The notes under the pieces: generated by a model
Databases searched by the model: none
What the model saw: the letters and a program-made list of their open reading frames with translations, nothing else
Told to the model about the DNA's origin: nothing
Source: Heligmosomoides polygyrus polygyrus
Lineage: Eukaryota > Nematoda > Chromadorea > Rhabditida > Heligmosomidae
Assembly (NCBI GenBank): GCA_947396885.1
Contig: OX377202.1
Span: 7,130,001-7,194,000, forward strand
Length of the DNA stretch: 64,000 nt
Direction of reading: 5' to 3'
Position numbers and translations under genes: made by a program
Part shown: piece after piece, positions 43,545 through 54,799 of the stretch
Layout of the letters: every line of letters begins with the position of its first letter
Numbering within the stretch: the first letter of the stretch is position 1

Positions 43545-44585
43545 AGTTATAAGAGCATGTAGAGGCTCCGACGGCTCCGCTCGTAATCCCCGTTTAAATT
43601 CCCGCGCTACCGAATGCGTGCGCGTCGTCTTATTCACCGTGGGGCGATACGTAGACGAGACCCGGGGACGCCTGAAGCGTATTTGTTGTTGCTGTTTGTT
43701 TTATTGTTTATTTCTGTTTTGTTTTGATTTTAATGTTTCTGATACTGTTTGACTCACGCAAGTGAGAGAAGGCCTCCGGAGTTCCGAGCTTCGCCGACGT
43801 TCGACGATCAGAGACGCTGTCGCGTGGGCCAAGTTGTCGAAAATTAGGTGGGCTGGCCACGTAATGCGCTTCGCAGACACCCGCTGGACGAGAGCCGTCA
43901 CCGACTGGATTCCGCGGGATGTCAAGAGAACAACAGGACTCCAACCAACGCGTTGGTCGGACTTCTTCGTGAAAGCCCTGAACGACCGATATGACGCCCT
44001 TCGTGTTCCTCGAGCGAGGAGGATCCCTTGGAGCACTCTGGCGCGCGACTGGGACGAGTGGAGACGCTACTGGCGCCCGCTCGAGCAAGTCGATGATCAA
44101 CGGGACGACAGGTGATACAGGATACTGTTTGGCCTTCCAAGGGGCTCTGTGGGCCAACTTATAACTGGACTTGCATCCGAGGACGAGTGGTAGAACATCT
44201 AAGTCTATAAGGTCCCCCCCCTTAGGGACTGCGCCGAAGGGCTTTCTTAAGAAAAAAATTAAATTTAAAAGTTAAATAGGAGCTGCTATCCCTAGCGGGG
44301 AAGGGGACTTGCATTCTACCCTCGTCCTCTTGGCATGCTAGCCCCATCCCCAACCGCGAGCTCCCCTAGAAAGGCCAAATACTTACAAAAACATTAAAAC
44401 AAGAACAGCAAGAACAATAAACAAACAATAATAAGCAAAAAATACGCCACAGGCGCCCCCGGGTCACTTCTACGTATCGCCCCAGGATGAGTCAGTCGAC
44501 GCGCACGCATTCGGCAGCGCGGGAGTTTAAACGGGGATTAGCCGCTGGAGCCTTTTCATGCTTTTATAACTAAATTTTTTTCAAT
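43545..44585. mobile_element. Inverted-repeat element enclosing an RTE 3' end
   Basis: Arms at about 43545-43690 and 44430-44585 are inverted copies (shared blocks aatccccgtttaaa, ccgaatgcgtgcgcgtcg, ggggcgatacgtaga, cgcctg). The 740-bp centre is RTE LINE sequence plus its tail. Target duplications are not clear (TTATAA-rich tips). Confidence 0.65.
43750..44115 (+). mobile_element. RTE LINE C-terminal fragment
   Basis: The plus frame reads REGLRSSELRRRSTIRDAVA, KIRWAGHVMRFADTRWTRAV, TRWSDFFVKALNDRYDALRV and ends EQVDDQRDDR with a stop at 44115. This is the RTE RT C-terminus. The tail has GGTGATACAGG-type short repeats. Truncated at the 5' side just before REGLRSS. Confidence 0.85.
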
Positions 44586-44589
44586 ATTC

Positions 44590-45175
44590 GCACGACGGAA
44601 CCCGCTGTTTTCACGGGAGGGCATCTGGTAAGCACTTTTATACGTTATTTTGCATGTATTTATTTTCAAGTACTATTTACAGGTGACTATGGAGTGCCCC
44701 CCCCCCCTTGGGATTATACCAAATAGGAAAACCCTACCTGTGCCAAAGACAGTAAAGAAGGCTTTTCATAGGAAATTGCTAGCTAGAAAATGACCGAATC
44801 CCAATATCTCCCCAAGAAAATTACTCTGCAGAAACGTTCTGCAGATCTGTCGGATAACCAGCAGGTGTTCACCACCTTTATGATGGTGTCAGACCACTAG
44901 ATGTCAAACAGTGTTTTGCATCTGTGAAAACGTTGACAGACGACAACCACACTCGCGGATCTTCCATCTCCCACAGATTGCAGCTGTTCATGTTGTTTTT
45001 CCTCTATCCTTCTTTCGAATCTGGTAATCTTTAGTCTGCAACGTGAGCACCTTTCATAGTGAAGTGTGAGATTACGCTGAAAAATCCTTTTTTACCGTAA
45101 ATTCTTAACGTCCAGAGGGATTTAGAAGACTTAAGCAAAAAAATCTGCAGTAGGAGGGATATCTCGGAGATAAAC
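44590..45175. other. Unassigned sequence
   Basis: No gene or element recognised. Confidence 0.4.
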
Positions 45176-45185
45176 TATTCAATAT

Positions 45186-45487
45186 TATAAGGATAAAGGA
45201 TGAAGGACGGCGTTACTCAATCCCTTTTGGGATGCGCCACGCATTCTACTTCTACGGGCTGTCATGGAGGCGATCTAAATGCGTATTGGGGCTATAAAAC
45301 GAGAGGCGGTAGCCAAGCGATGAACAAATCAGCGCCTTACCCTTCCCAGACAAGTCTGGTACCAATTTACCGATCCCGGAGGGATGGAAGGCTTGGTTAG
45401 CCTGGACAGAAAATCCGAACCAGGAACCTGGTGCACACGACAGCCGGCGCCTCCTCCGACTGCGCTACACGCGCCCTCCCCCCCCCC
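45186..45487 (-). mobile_element. tRNA-derived SINE, family 1, copy c
   Basis: Same family as 6885-7177. Tail at the low end, Pol III-like head at the high end beside a C-run. Flanking duplication CTATTCAATAT (45175-45185; 45488-45498). Confidence 0.85.
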
Positions 45488-45530
45488 CTATTCAATATCA
45501 TTGGACTAAAAGTGCTTATAATCTTGATAG

Positions 45531-45696
45531 AAACAATTGAAATCAGTTTCTTTAAGCCTCAATTGGCTAGTATCAAGGTTGTAAGCTGACACAACGATGT
45601 TTTGTTGCGATCAAAACTTCTAGCGCCAGGCGGGACTCGAACCCGCACCTCCCTCTGACCGGGCGGGAATGCTCTACGCCATTACACCACCGGCGC
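45531..45696 (-). mobile_element. tRNA-derived SINE, family 2, copy 1
   Basis: The head (45622-45696, minus) folds like a tRNA: 7-bp acceptor GCGCCGG/CTGGCGC, T arm GCGGG-TTCGAGT-CCCGC, anticodon stem CCCGC/GAGGG with one mismatch and loop CCGGTCA, giving GGT (Thr-like). U33 is replaced and the D stem is poor. A conserved 90-nt non-tRNA body follows (agaagttttgatcgcaacaa...), shared with 45801-45920 and 55626-55792. The shared body is why I call a SINE and not a tRNA gene. Confidence 0.75.
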
Positions 45697-45800
45697 CGGT
45701 TGATCGAACGCAACATCTGCACCTCGTGGCACCGATCAGCACCCACCCGTATCCGGGATGCCACGTGCCACGAGGTGCGGATGTTGCGTTCGATCAACCG

Positions 45801-45920
45801 GCGCGGGTGGTGTAATGGCGTAGAGCATTCCCGCCCGGTCAGAGGGAGGTGCGGGTTCGAGTCCCGCCTGGCGCTAGAAGTTTTGATCGCAACAAAACAT
45901 CGTTGTGTCAGCTTATAATC
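45801..45920 (+). mobile_element. tRNA-derived SINE, family 2, copy 2 (truncated)
   Basis: Inverted partner of 45531-45696, including about 40 bp upstream of the head, separated by a 34-nt loop. The body stops after about 45 nt. Confidence 0.75.
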
Positions 45921-45969
45921 TATTTTCGCTTCTTTTGAACAGATCCGTTAAAATTTCGGTCATTAGTGA

Positions 45970-46265
45970 ATGATAAAGGATATAGAATAAATTACGGTTT
46001 TAGCAAATGGCTTTTGGTGTGCGCCACGCATTCCAGTTCTAGAGGATGTCGTGGAGGCGATTTGAATGCCTATTTGGTTCTCTCCGGGTCGGTGAATTGG
46101 TTCTGGGCTGGCCATCGCAATTACTTGCGATGGCCAGCCCAGAACCAATTCACCGACCCGGAGAGAGAGGGCTTGGTTGGCGTGGGTGGGACTCGAACCA
46201 GAAACTCGATTCGAGTGCGCAGGCGACAGCAGGCGCCTCTTCCGACTGTAATACTACACAGCTTC
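45970..46265 (-). mobile_element. Variant family 1 SINE containing a perfect palindrome
   Basis: The head (GCGCCTCTTCCGACTGTA on the plus strand) and tail (gataaaggatat) resemble family 1. The middle is replaced by a 42-bp inverted repeat (46079-46120 / 46125-46166) with a 4-nt loop. Confidence 0.65.
46079..46166. repeat. Perfect 42-bp palindrome
   Basis: Starts TCTCTCCGGGTCGGTGAATT; the second arm is the exact complement; loop TTAC. Confidence 0.95.
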
Positions 46266-46269
46266 TTTT

Positions 46270-46905
46270 ATTATGCAACAGTGCATTTTTATCTAGGTTG
46301 TGCACAGTAAAATTGGAAGAGGCGGCTGTCATGGCTACCCTCAATTGATGCAATAAAGTTTGAGTCTCACTCGGGTCATGTGTAAGTCTTGCGCCTCTCC
46401 AGCCTTGTTGGCTTCGTACATGACTTTTCTGGTAAGGATAAAACACAGTGCTGTCCTCGTGGAGCTTCTCAACCTCCTCCTTCAGCAATAGCGTGAGAAC
46501 CTCTCGTTTTCGTTAATAAACCCTGTGCGGTTTAATTACCCAAGTTTGAAGTAAAAGCATATCCGCGAAGACGTCTGAATAATATAAGATTGAGGAATTT
46601 CACATTGAAGTTGAGCTTGTGAAATCTCGCAGAGGTAGTGTACATGGCACATTCCTAAAAAAATTTAATTCATGATTTTCGACTAAATCCCTATTCCTTA
46701 TATTTCTAAGGAGAAAAACTGCCTGATATTTTATTTTTTCCGTCTAGATGAGAAAGTAAAATAAACCTATCCGTGATACGACGCGAGTCCGGCTGGAGAT
46801 GGAAAATTTTAATAAGTGGCCGAGCACTTCGAATTCTTTGTTTTCTGGTTTTTAGTTCTTCGTCTCATTCTCTTCATTTTTGTCACCCTTTATTCATCGT
46901 CTATT
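46270..46905. other. Unassigned sequence
   Basis: No gene recognised between the SINE and the minisatellite. Confidence 0.4.
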
Positions 46906-46907
46906 AT

Positions 46908-49900
46908 CACATCCAGCGTACGTCGCCGGCTTCGCCGGCGCCGTACGCTGGATGTGCGGGCCATGCCAGGCTTGCCGGCTTCGGGTATGGCGGGCCACGC
47001 TGGGAACGTAGCCCAAACCTAGCTGGGGATGCTGGACGTGCGGGCCACGCCAGGCTTGCCGGCTTCGGATATGGCGGGCCACGCTGGGAACGTAGCCCAA
47101 ACCTAGCTGGGGATGCTGGACGTGCGGGCCATGCCAGGCTTGCCGGCTTCGGATATGGCGGGCCACGCTGGGAACGTAGCCCAAACCTAGCTGGGGATGC
47201 TTCCTCAGCCAGCGTCCGTCGCCGGCTTCGTCGGCGCCGTACGCTGGACGTGCGGGCCACGCCAGGCTTGCCGGCTTCGCCGGCTTCGGGTATGGTGGGC
47301 CACACTGGGAACGTAGCCCAAACCTAGCTGGGGATGCTTCCTCAGACAGCGTCCGTCGCCGGCTTCGGGTATGGCGGGCCACGCTGGGAACGTAGCCCAA
47401 ACCTAGCTGGGGATGCTTCCTCAGCCAGCGTCCGTCGCCCGCGCCGTACGCTGGACGTGCGGGCCATGCCAGGCTTGCCGGCTTCGGATATGGCGGGCCA
47501 CGCTGGGAACGTAGCCCAAACCTAGCTGGGGATGCTGGACGTCCGGGCCACGCCAGGCTTGCCGGCTTCGCCGGCTTCGGGTATGGCGGGCCACGCTGGG
47601 AACGTAGCCCAAACCTAGGTGGGGATGCTTCCTCAGCCAGCGTCCGTCGCCGGCTTCGCCGGCGCCGTACGCTGGACGTGCGGGCCATGCCAGGCTTGCC
47701 GGCTTCGGATATGGCGGGCCACGCTGGGAACGTAGCCCAAACCTAGCTGGGTGTGCTGGATGTGCGGGCCACGCCAGGGTTGCCGGCTTCGCCGGCTTCG
47801 GATATGGCGGGCCACGCTGGCAACGTAGCCCAAACCTAGCTGGGGATGCTGGACGTGCGGGCCACGCCAGGCTTGCCGGCTTCGGGTATGGTGGGCCACA
47901 CTGGGAACGTAGCCCGAACCTAGCTGGGGATGCTTCCTCAGCCAGCGTCCGTCGCCGGCTTCGGGTATGGCGGACCACGCTGGGAACGTAGCCCAAACCA
48001 AGCTGGGGATGCTTCCTCAGCTAGCGTCCGTCGCCGGCTTCGCCGGCGCCGTACGCTGGACGTGCGGGCCATGCCAGGCTTGCCGGCTTCGGGTATGGCG
48101 GGCCACGCTGGGAACGTAGCCCAAACCTAGCTGGGGATGCTGGACGTGCGGGCCACGCCAGGCTTGCCGGCTTCGGATATGGCGGGCCACGCTGGGAACG
48201 TAGCCCAAACCTAGCTGGGGATGCTGGACGTGCGGGCCACGCCAGGCTTGCCGGCTTCGGATATGGCGGGCCACGCTGGCAACGTAGCCCAAACCTAGCT
48301 GGGGATGCTTCCTCAGCCAGCGTCCGTCGCCGGCTTCGTCGGCGCCGTACGCTGGACATGCGGGCCACGCCAGGCTTGCCGGCTTCGGATATGGCGGGCC
48401 ACGCTGGGAACGTAGCCCAAACCTAGCTGGGGATGCTTCCTCAGCCAGCGTCTGTCGCCGGCGCCGTACGCTGGACGTGCGGGCCACGCCAGGCTTGCCG
48501 GCTTCGGATATGGCGGGCCACGCTGGGAACGTAGCCCAAACCTAGCTGGGGATGCTGGACGTCCGCGCCACGCCAGGCTTGCCGGCTTCGCCGGCTTCGG
48601 GTATGGCGGGCCACGCTGGGAACGTAGCCCAAACCTAGCTGGGGATGCTTCCTCAGACAGCGTCCGTCGCCGGCTTCGGGTATGGCGGGCCATGCTGGGA
48701 ACGTAGCCCAAACCTAGCTGGGGATGCTTCCTCAGCCAGCGTCCGTCGCCGGCGCCGTACGCTGGACGTGCGGGCCATGCCAGGCTTGCCGGCTTCGGAT
48801 ATGGCGGGCCACGCTGGGAACGTAGCCCAAACCTAGCTGGGGATGCTGGACGTCCGCGCCACGCCAGGCTTGCCGGCTTCGCCGGCTTCGGGTATGGCGG
48901 GCCACGCTGGGAACGTAGCCCAAACCTAGGTGGGGATGCTTCCTCAGCCAGCGTCCGTCGCCGGCTTCGTCGGCGCCGTACGCTGGACATGCGGGCCATG
49001 CCAGGCTTGCCGGCTTCGGGTATGGCGGGCCACGCTGGGAACGTAGCCCAAACCTAGCTGGGGATGCTTCCTCAGCCAGCGTCTGTCGCCGGCGCCGTAC
49101 GCTGGACGTGCGGGCCACGCCAGGCTTGCCGGCTTCGGATATGGCGGGCCACGCTGGGAACGTAGCCCAAACCTAGCTGGGGATGCTGGACGTCCGCGCC
49201 ACGCCAGGCTTGCCGGCTTCGCCGGCTTCGGGTATGGCGGGCCACGCTGGGAACGTAGCCCAAACCTAGCTGGGGATGCTTCCTCAGACAGCGTCCGTCG
49301 CCGGCTTCGGGTATGGCGGGCCACGCTGGGAACGTAGCCCAAACCTAGCTGGGGATGCTTCCTCAGCCAGCGTCCGTCGCCGGCGCCGTACGCTGGACGT
49401 GCGGGCCATGCCAGGCTTGCCGGCTTCGGATATGGCGGGCCACGCTGGGAACGTAGCCCAAACCTAGCTGGGGATGCTGGACGTCCGCGCCACGCCAGGC
49501 TTGCCGGCTTCGCCGGCTTCGGGTATGGCGGGCCACGCTGGGAACGTAGCCCAAACCTAGGTGGGGATGCTTCCTCAGCCAGCGTCCGTCGCCGGCTTCG
49601 CCGGCGCCGTACGCTGGACGTGCGGGCCATGCCAGGCTTGCCGGCTTCGGATATGGCGGGCCACGCTGGGAACGTAGCCCAAACCTAGCTGGGGGTGCTG
49701 GATGTGCGGGCCACGCCAGGGTTGCCGGCTTCGCCGGCTTCGGATATGGCGGGCCACGCTGGCAACGTAGCCCAAACCTAGCTGGGGATGCTGGACGTGC
49801 GGGCCACGCCAGGCTTGCCGGCTTCGGGTATGGTGGGCCACACTGGGAACGTAGCCCGAACCTAGCTGGGGATGCTTCCTCAGCCAGTTCGGATATGGCG

Positions 49901-51618
49901 GGCCACGCTGGGAACGTAGCCCAAACCTAGCTGGGGATGCTGGACGTCCGGGCCACGCCAGGCTTGCCGGCTTCGCCGGCTTCGGGTATGGCGGGCCACG
50001 CTGGGAACGTAGCCCAAACCTAGGTGGGGATGCTTCCTCAGCCAGCGTCCGTCGCCGGCTTCGCCGGCGCCGTACGCTGGACGTGCGGGCCATGCCAGGC
50101 TTGCCGGCTTCGGGTATGGCGGGCCACGCTGGGAACGTAGCCCAAACCTAGCTGGGGATGCTTCCTCAGCCAGCGTCCGTCGCCGGCTTCGCCGGCGCCG
50201 TACGCTGGATGTGCGGGCCATGCCAGGCTTGCCGGCTTCGGGTATGGCGGGCCACGCTGGGAACGTAGCCCAAACCTAGCTGGGGATGCTGGACGTGCGG
50301 GCCACGCCAGGCTTGCCGGCTTCGGATATGGCGGGCCACGCTGGGAACGTAGCCCAAACCTAGCTGGGGATGCTGGACGTGCGGGCCACGCCAGGCTTGC
50401 CGGCTTCGGATATGGCGGGCCACGCTGGCAACGTAGCCCGAACCTAGCTGGGGATGCTTCCTCAGCCAGCGTCCGTCGCCGGCTTCGTCGGCGCCGTACG
50501 CTGGACATGCGGGCCATGCCAGGCTTGCCGGCTTCGGGTATGGCGGGCCACGCTGGGAACGTAGCCCAAACCTAGCTGGGGATGCTTCCTCAGCCAGCGT
50601 CTGTCGCCGGCGCCGTACGCTGGACGTGCGGGCCACGCCAGGCTTGCCGGCTTCGCCGGCTTCGGGTATGGTGGGCCACACTGGGAACGTAGCCCAAACC
50701 TAGCTGGGGATGCTTCCTCAGACAGCGTCCGTCGCCGGCTTCGGGTATGGCGGGCCACGCTGGGAACGTAGCCCAAACCTAGGTGGGGATGCTTCCTCAG
50801 CCAGCGTCCGTCGCCGGCTTCGCCGGCGCCGTACGCTGGACGTGCGGGCCATGCCAGGCTTGCCGGCTTCGGATATGGCGGGCCACGCTGGGAACGTAGC
50901 CCAAACCTAGCTGGGGGTGCTGGATGTGCGGGCCACGCCAGGGTTGCCGGCTTCGCCGCCTTCGGATATGGCGGGCCACGCTGGCAACGTAGCCCAAACC
51001 TAGCTGGGGATGCTGGACGTGCGGGCCACGCCAGGCTTGCCGGCTTCGGGTATGGTGGGCCACACTGGGAACGTAGCCCGAACCTAGCTGGGGATGCTTC
51101 CTCAGCCAGCGTCCGTCGCCGGCGCCGTACGCTGGACGTGCGGGCCATGCCAGGCTTGCCGGCTTCGGATATGGCGGGCCACGCTGGGAACGTAGCCCAA
51201 ACCTAGCTGGGGATGCTGGACGTCCGGGCCACGCCAGGCTTGCCGGCTTCGCCGGCTTCGGGTATGGCGGGCCACGCTGGGAACGTAGCCCAAACCTAGG
51301 TGGGGATGCTTCCTCAGCCAGCGTCCGTCGCCGGCTTCGCCGGCGCCGTACGCTGGACGTGCGGGCCATGCCAGGCTTGCCGGCTTCGGATATGGCGGGC
51401 CACGCTGGGAACGTAGCCCAAACCTAGCTGGGAGTGCTGGATGTGCGGGCCACGCCAAGGTTGCCGGCTTCGCCGCCTTCGGATATGGCGGGCCACGCTG
51501 GCAACGTAGCCCAAACCTAGCTGGGGATGCTGGACGTGCGGGCCACGCCAGGCTTGCCGGCTTCGGGTATGGCGGACCACGCTGGGAACGTAGCCCAAAC
51601 CTAGCTGTGGATGCTTCC
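46908..51618. repeat. 4.7-kb GC-rich minisatellite with higher-order repeats
   Basis: The basic unit is 84 bp (GCTGGACGTGCGGGCCACGC ... CCTAGCTGGGGAT). About every second or third unit carries an insertion of about 44 bp (GCTTCCTCAGCCAGCGTCCG ... GGCGCCGTAC) with a GCCGGC hairpin. Larger blocks repeat: 48313-48943 and 48944-49574 are 631-bp copies. The left edge starts with a hairpin (CATCCAGCGTAC...GTACGCTGGATG); the right edge ends in CTTCCTCAG before unrelated sequence. Open frames on both strands across the array (up to 264 codons, Ala/Pro/Arg-rich) follow from the repeat, not from a gene. Confidence 0.95.
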
Positions 51619-51774
51619 TCAGGTGAAAATGAAGGAGAAATGAAGTGTAATGGTGGATAAACCCGTACGAAGCGCAAATGTACGCCCAACAGATACGCGT
51701 TTGGGAACCTCATCGACTGTTCTTTGATTTGCACCGCTCTGGCAGTTTCAACATGTCTGCAGTTCATGCGTCGT

Positions 51775-52215
51775 AAACAGTAAACACCCCGTTCGCCGCA
51801 GCCTGGGAAGCGCGGCAGGCTTCGGACAGCGCGACGAGCGTTTTACAGCGCAGCGGGCTTCAGAATGACAGTAATGATAATGATAAAGATGATAATGATG
51901 GCTCCTTAAACACCGTAGATACGATGAACCGATCAACAACTTCCGTCAACATCTCATTTGTCGTCAGCAGGTCTCACCCACTGTCGCCGCGGGACTCGGA
52001 CAGCGCGGCGAGCCTCGGACAGCGCGGCGAGCCTCTTACAGCGCGGTGGGCTCCAGAATGATAGTAATTATAATGATAAAGATGATAATGATGACACCGT
52101 AAGCACCTTATATGCGATGAACCGATCAACATCTTTCGTCAACAGCTAATATGTCATGAGCAGGGCTGAACCGCTGTCGCCGCGGGCCTCGGACAGCGCG
52201 ACGAAGCTTCAGACA
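51775..52215. repeat. Tandem duplication of about 190 bp
   Basis: Two full copies and one partial copy, each with GCGCGGCGAGCCTCGGACA-type words, then tgataatgataaagatgata, then cgatgaaccgatcaac. The second copy has an extra internal repeat of the 21-bp 'cggacagcgcggcgagcct' unit. Confidence 0.8.
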
Positions 52216-52697
52216 TGACTCATGCCTCTCCCGATTATATATTTAGTAAGATAAAGATTTCTCGTCCATTTTTCGTTCTCTCACAACATGCCCTCGATTT
52301 CACGAACTTTTCCTATCTCATGGTTATTTCTGAATAAAAAATAAATTCTTTTTTGTAAGGATGTTATTCAAAACCGTGTCTATTAGATTACTAGGCGTGG
52401 CATGAGATATTTCCCATTGTTTCCCAAAGGTGACCTTCTTCGGTAAAATGAATGTAGAGTAAGCCTGACGCCTAAGAGTTTTGTTTGGTTTTCGAAAACT
52501 GGGTCGCTTTTAAGTGGCAGTCCCTTGCTAAAAAAAATGTTATTGCTTCCCCATCCTCATTTGCATTTGTTTTACCAAAAAAGAAAAAATTCTCCTGGAA
52601 AACTCTTAGGGGAAACTGGAAAAAGGTCTCACATCAGGTTCATGTTTATGCTTGTTTGGGCCAATAATAACAAAGTGGACAAGCTAATAAATGACAA

Positions 52698-52767
52698 CTC
52701 TTCTTCTTCTTCTTCTTCTTCTTCTTCTTCTTCTTCTTCTTCTTCTTCTTCTTCTTCTTCTTCTTCA
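52698..52767. repeat. (TTC)n microsatellite
   Basis: About 23 units. The Ser or Glu runs in overlapping frames are artefacts. Confidence 0.95.
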
Positions 52768-52865
52768 GCGTCTGTCCCGCTTCGTAGCAGGGTTCTCTTT
52801 CTGGCATCAAATAAAAATAAATAAATAAATATAATAAAAAATGACAATTCTATGTAGCTATAATA

Positions 52866-53779
52866 TTAGGGGGGGGGGGGAGCAAAAGTAATGAGACACC
52901 CCATGCCGTGTCCATATATCTCGTGGCTGGAGTCTGGATTCGTGTTTGTTGTATTTGTATGTTTGTATGCTACTTACTGAAGCCCATCTGAGAAGTTACC
53001 AATTCCGCCTTTTCCAGAAGCATACGAGAACCCAAGTCTGTTGCATGCCAAAACCCCAGTCTGACGAATCGACCTGTGTCGCGCAAATCTCGCCCAATTC
53101 CCAACCCCGAGCAGCCTGGGCTCAATACTCACGCAATATGAGAAGTACGTCTTCTACCTTAACCCTGCCAAGCAGCGAGCCTGGATAAGGCCTGGTGAAC
53201 TGTTACCGACCTTCGTTCGGCGAGATGTTCATGGCAAGAAGAACCTTCAGAGCTTTTGGGTCTGCGCCCGTGGATCGGTTTACCGGAATCCGTTTCCCAA
53301 GAGCAATACGATGAACTCCAAGGCCATGGTGAGGGAAATGGAAGAGATGGGCCGGCGACTCGCTTTTATTCAGTCGCAGCGATTCAAGAAGGTTCTCCTC
53401 TTCGACAACGCCGCACCCCATCGGGAACAAGTAACCACGGATAAGCTTGGCCAGCTGGGCTACGTTCACATGCCTCACCCACCGTATTCGCCGGACATCT
53501 CTCCATGCGACTACCACTACTCCTTGAGCCTACAGGACTTCCTAGTCGGAAGGGACACAAGAACCCAAGCAGTCCTTGACAACCATATCGAGCAGTTGAT
53601 CAACACCAGGCCCAAGCAGTTCTGGAAGGATGGGATCAGGAAGTTGGCTGAGCGATGGCAGCAAGGTCCTTCCCCTTAATGGCAAATACACTCCTCAGCA
53701 TCGTTGAGTTGTAATTGAGTTATAAAGAAAAAAAGGATTTTTTTCAATTTGTCTCATTACTTTTGCCCCCCCCCCCTAA
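52866..53779 (+). mobile_element. N-terminally deleted mariner with poly-G terminus, copy 1
   Basis: 914 bp, TA flanks, ends TTAGGGGGGG... followed by CAAAAGTAATGAGACA. The plus frame 53311-53679 carries VLLFDNAAPHREQV (second Asp) and PPYSPDISPCDYHYSL (third Asp, DD34D spacing), ending ERWQQGPSP. The first-Asp region is upstream in another frame. The HTH N-terminus is missing. The copy at 60729-61643 is almost the same length and has the same deletion. Confidence 0.9.
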
Positions 53780-53847
53780 TATATGTATAACAAGATATGG
53801 AGCCATCTTATAAACAGAAATAAGTCTCATGTTAGCTAAAAAGAGTC

Positions 53848-54525
53848 ATGATTCAGACTTCTGATCGTCCCAAATTCTTCGTCGATCAATCATCTCCTCT
53901 GCATGTAGGTTCACCGAAAGATGCTGTTTTTGTGTGGCCTAAACTTGGCCGAAGACCTTCAATGTCACGGATTTCACGACGACGCGGCCGTGAACTCTTT
54001 CGACGACGGATGGTAATTGAGTTTGTTACTCGAACAGCCTTCGAGTGCAGGCAGCAGCAGCAGCAGCAGCCGACAACCTTGGCGACGAACCTGGTCGAGT
54101 TCATTCTCCTCACCACCCTTCCCTCCCTCACCCACTCCTTCGATCGTCTTCACCTCAGAAATGCTCGTCGTTGGAGGGGAGTGCGACCATTTCAAGGTGG
54201 GATTCTGGCTTTACTATCAAATTTCGTGCGAGATATCCGAGCCGCTTATTTTTTATTCATTTATTCGGTCCATGTCGCGAAAGTGGGCAGCACTTGGTGG
54301 TGGAAACACGCCAGCCAATCAGGCTGCGTCAAGTGGGCGTGCCTTTCACAGAAAGGACGTGTGATCTTAATGACTAAATGCATACTTTCAAACCCTGAAC
54401 TCTCTGGAATCCTGTACGTCAACGAGAAAAGAAGTGCAAAACATAAGAAAGGGGCATGGAACCTCAAAGAACGTTTCTTCGATCTTTTTATTGTGTTTAT
54501 CCACTGCCTTCTGAGTGAAAAATAG
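53848..54525. other. Open region with (CAG)6, gene and strand uncertain
   Basis: The plus strand is open for 225 codons with a poly-Gln run; the minus strand is also open in parts (RRRKSSRPRRREIRDIEG). GC-rich in its first half like coding sequence, but no domain or safe splice sites. 54255-54320 resembles 56093-56150 (dispersed repeat). Confidence 0.25.
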
Positions 54526-54799
54526 GGCCACGTAGCAGGCATTTGAAAAATTCTGTCAAAAATACTATTCCTACTATGTCCTATCTCACCCTCATTTCAA
54601 AAAAAAAAAATCAATTTTTAGCATTTTTACATTAACATTTTACACCTCTATTTGTTTTATCTTTAATTTTTACATCTTCTTGTGCTTTATATTTTATGCT
54701 ACTACGATATGTGTAAAGTTAACGCTAAAGTTTATCCGTCAGTCTATCTGTCTGTGTGTCCGTCTGTCTGTCTTTATGTCTGTCTGTCCGTCCACCTCT

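Noticed and set aside
45801..45875. Functional tRNA-Thr(GGT) gene
   Set aside because: Good acceptor and T arm but mismatched D and anticodon stems, no U33, and a shared 90-nt body in all copies; a SINE head explains it better.
46908..51618. CRISPR-like repeat array
   Set aside because: Units abut without unique spacers, vary in length and lie in a eukaryotic genome; this is a minisatellite.
46894..51767. Many Ala/Pro/Arg-rich ORFs up to 264 codons across the array
   Set aside because: They occur on both strands and in several frames because the 84-bp unit is a multiple of 3 with no stops. No start context, splice sites or domain.
52629..52847. Poly-Ser/poly-Glu ORFs
   Set aside because: Products of the (TTC)n microsatellite.
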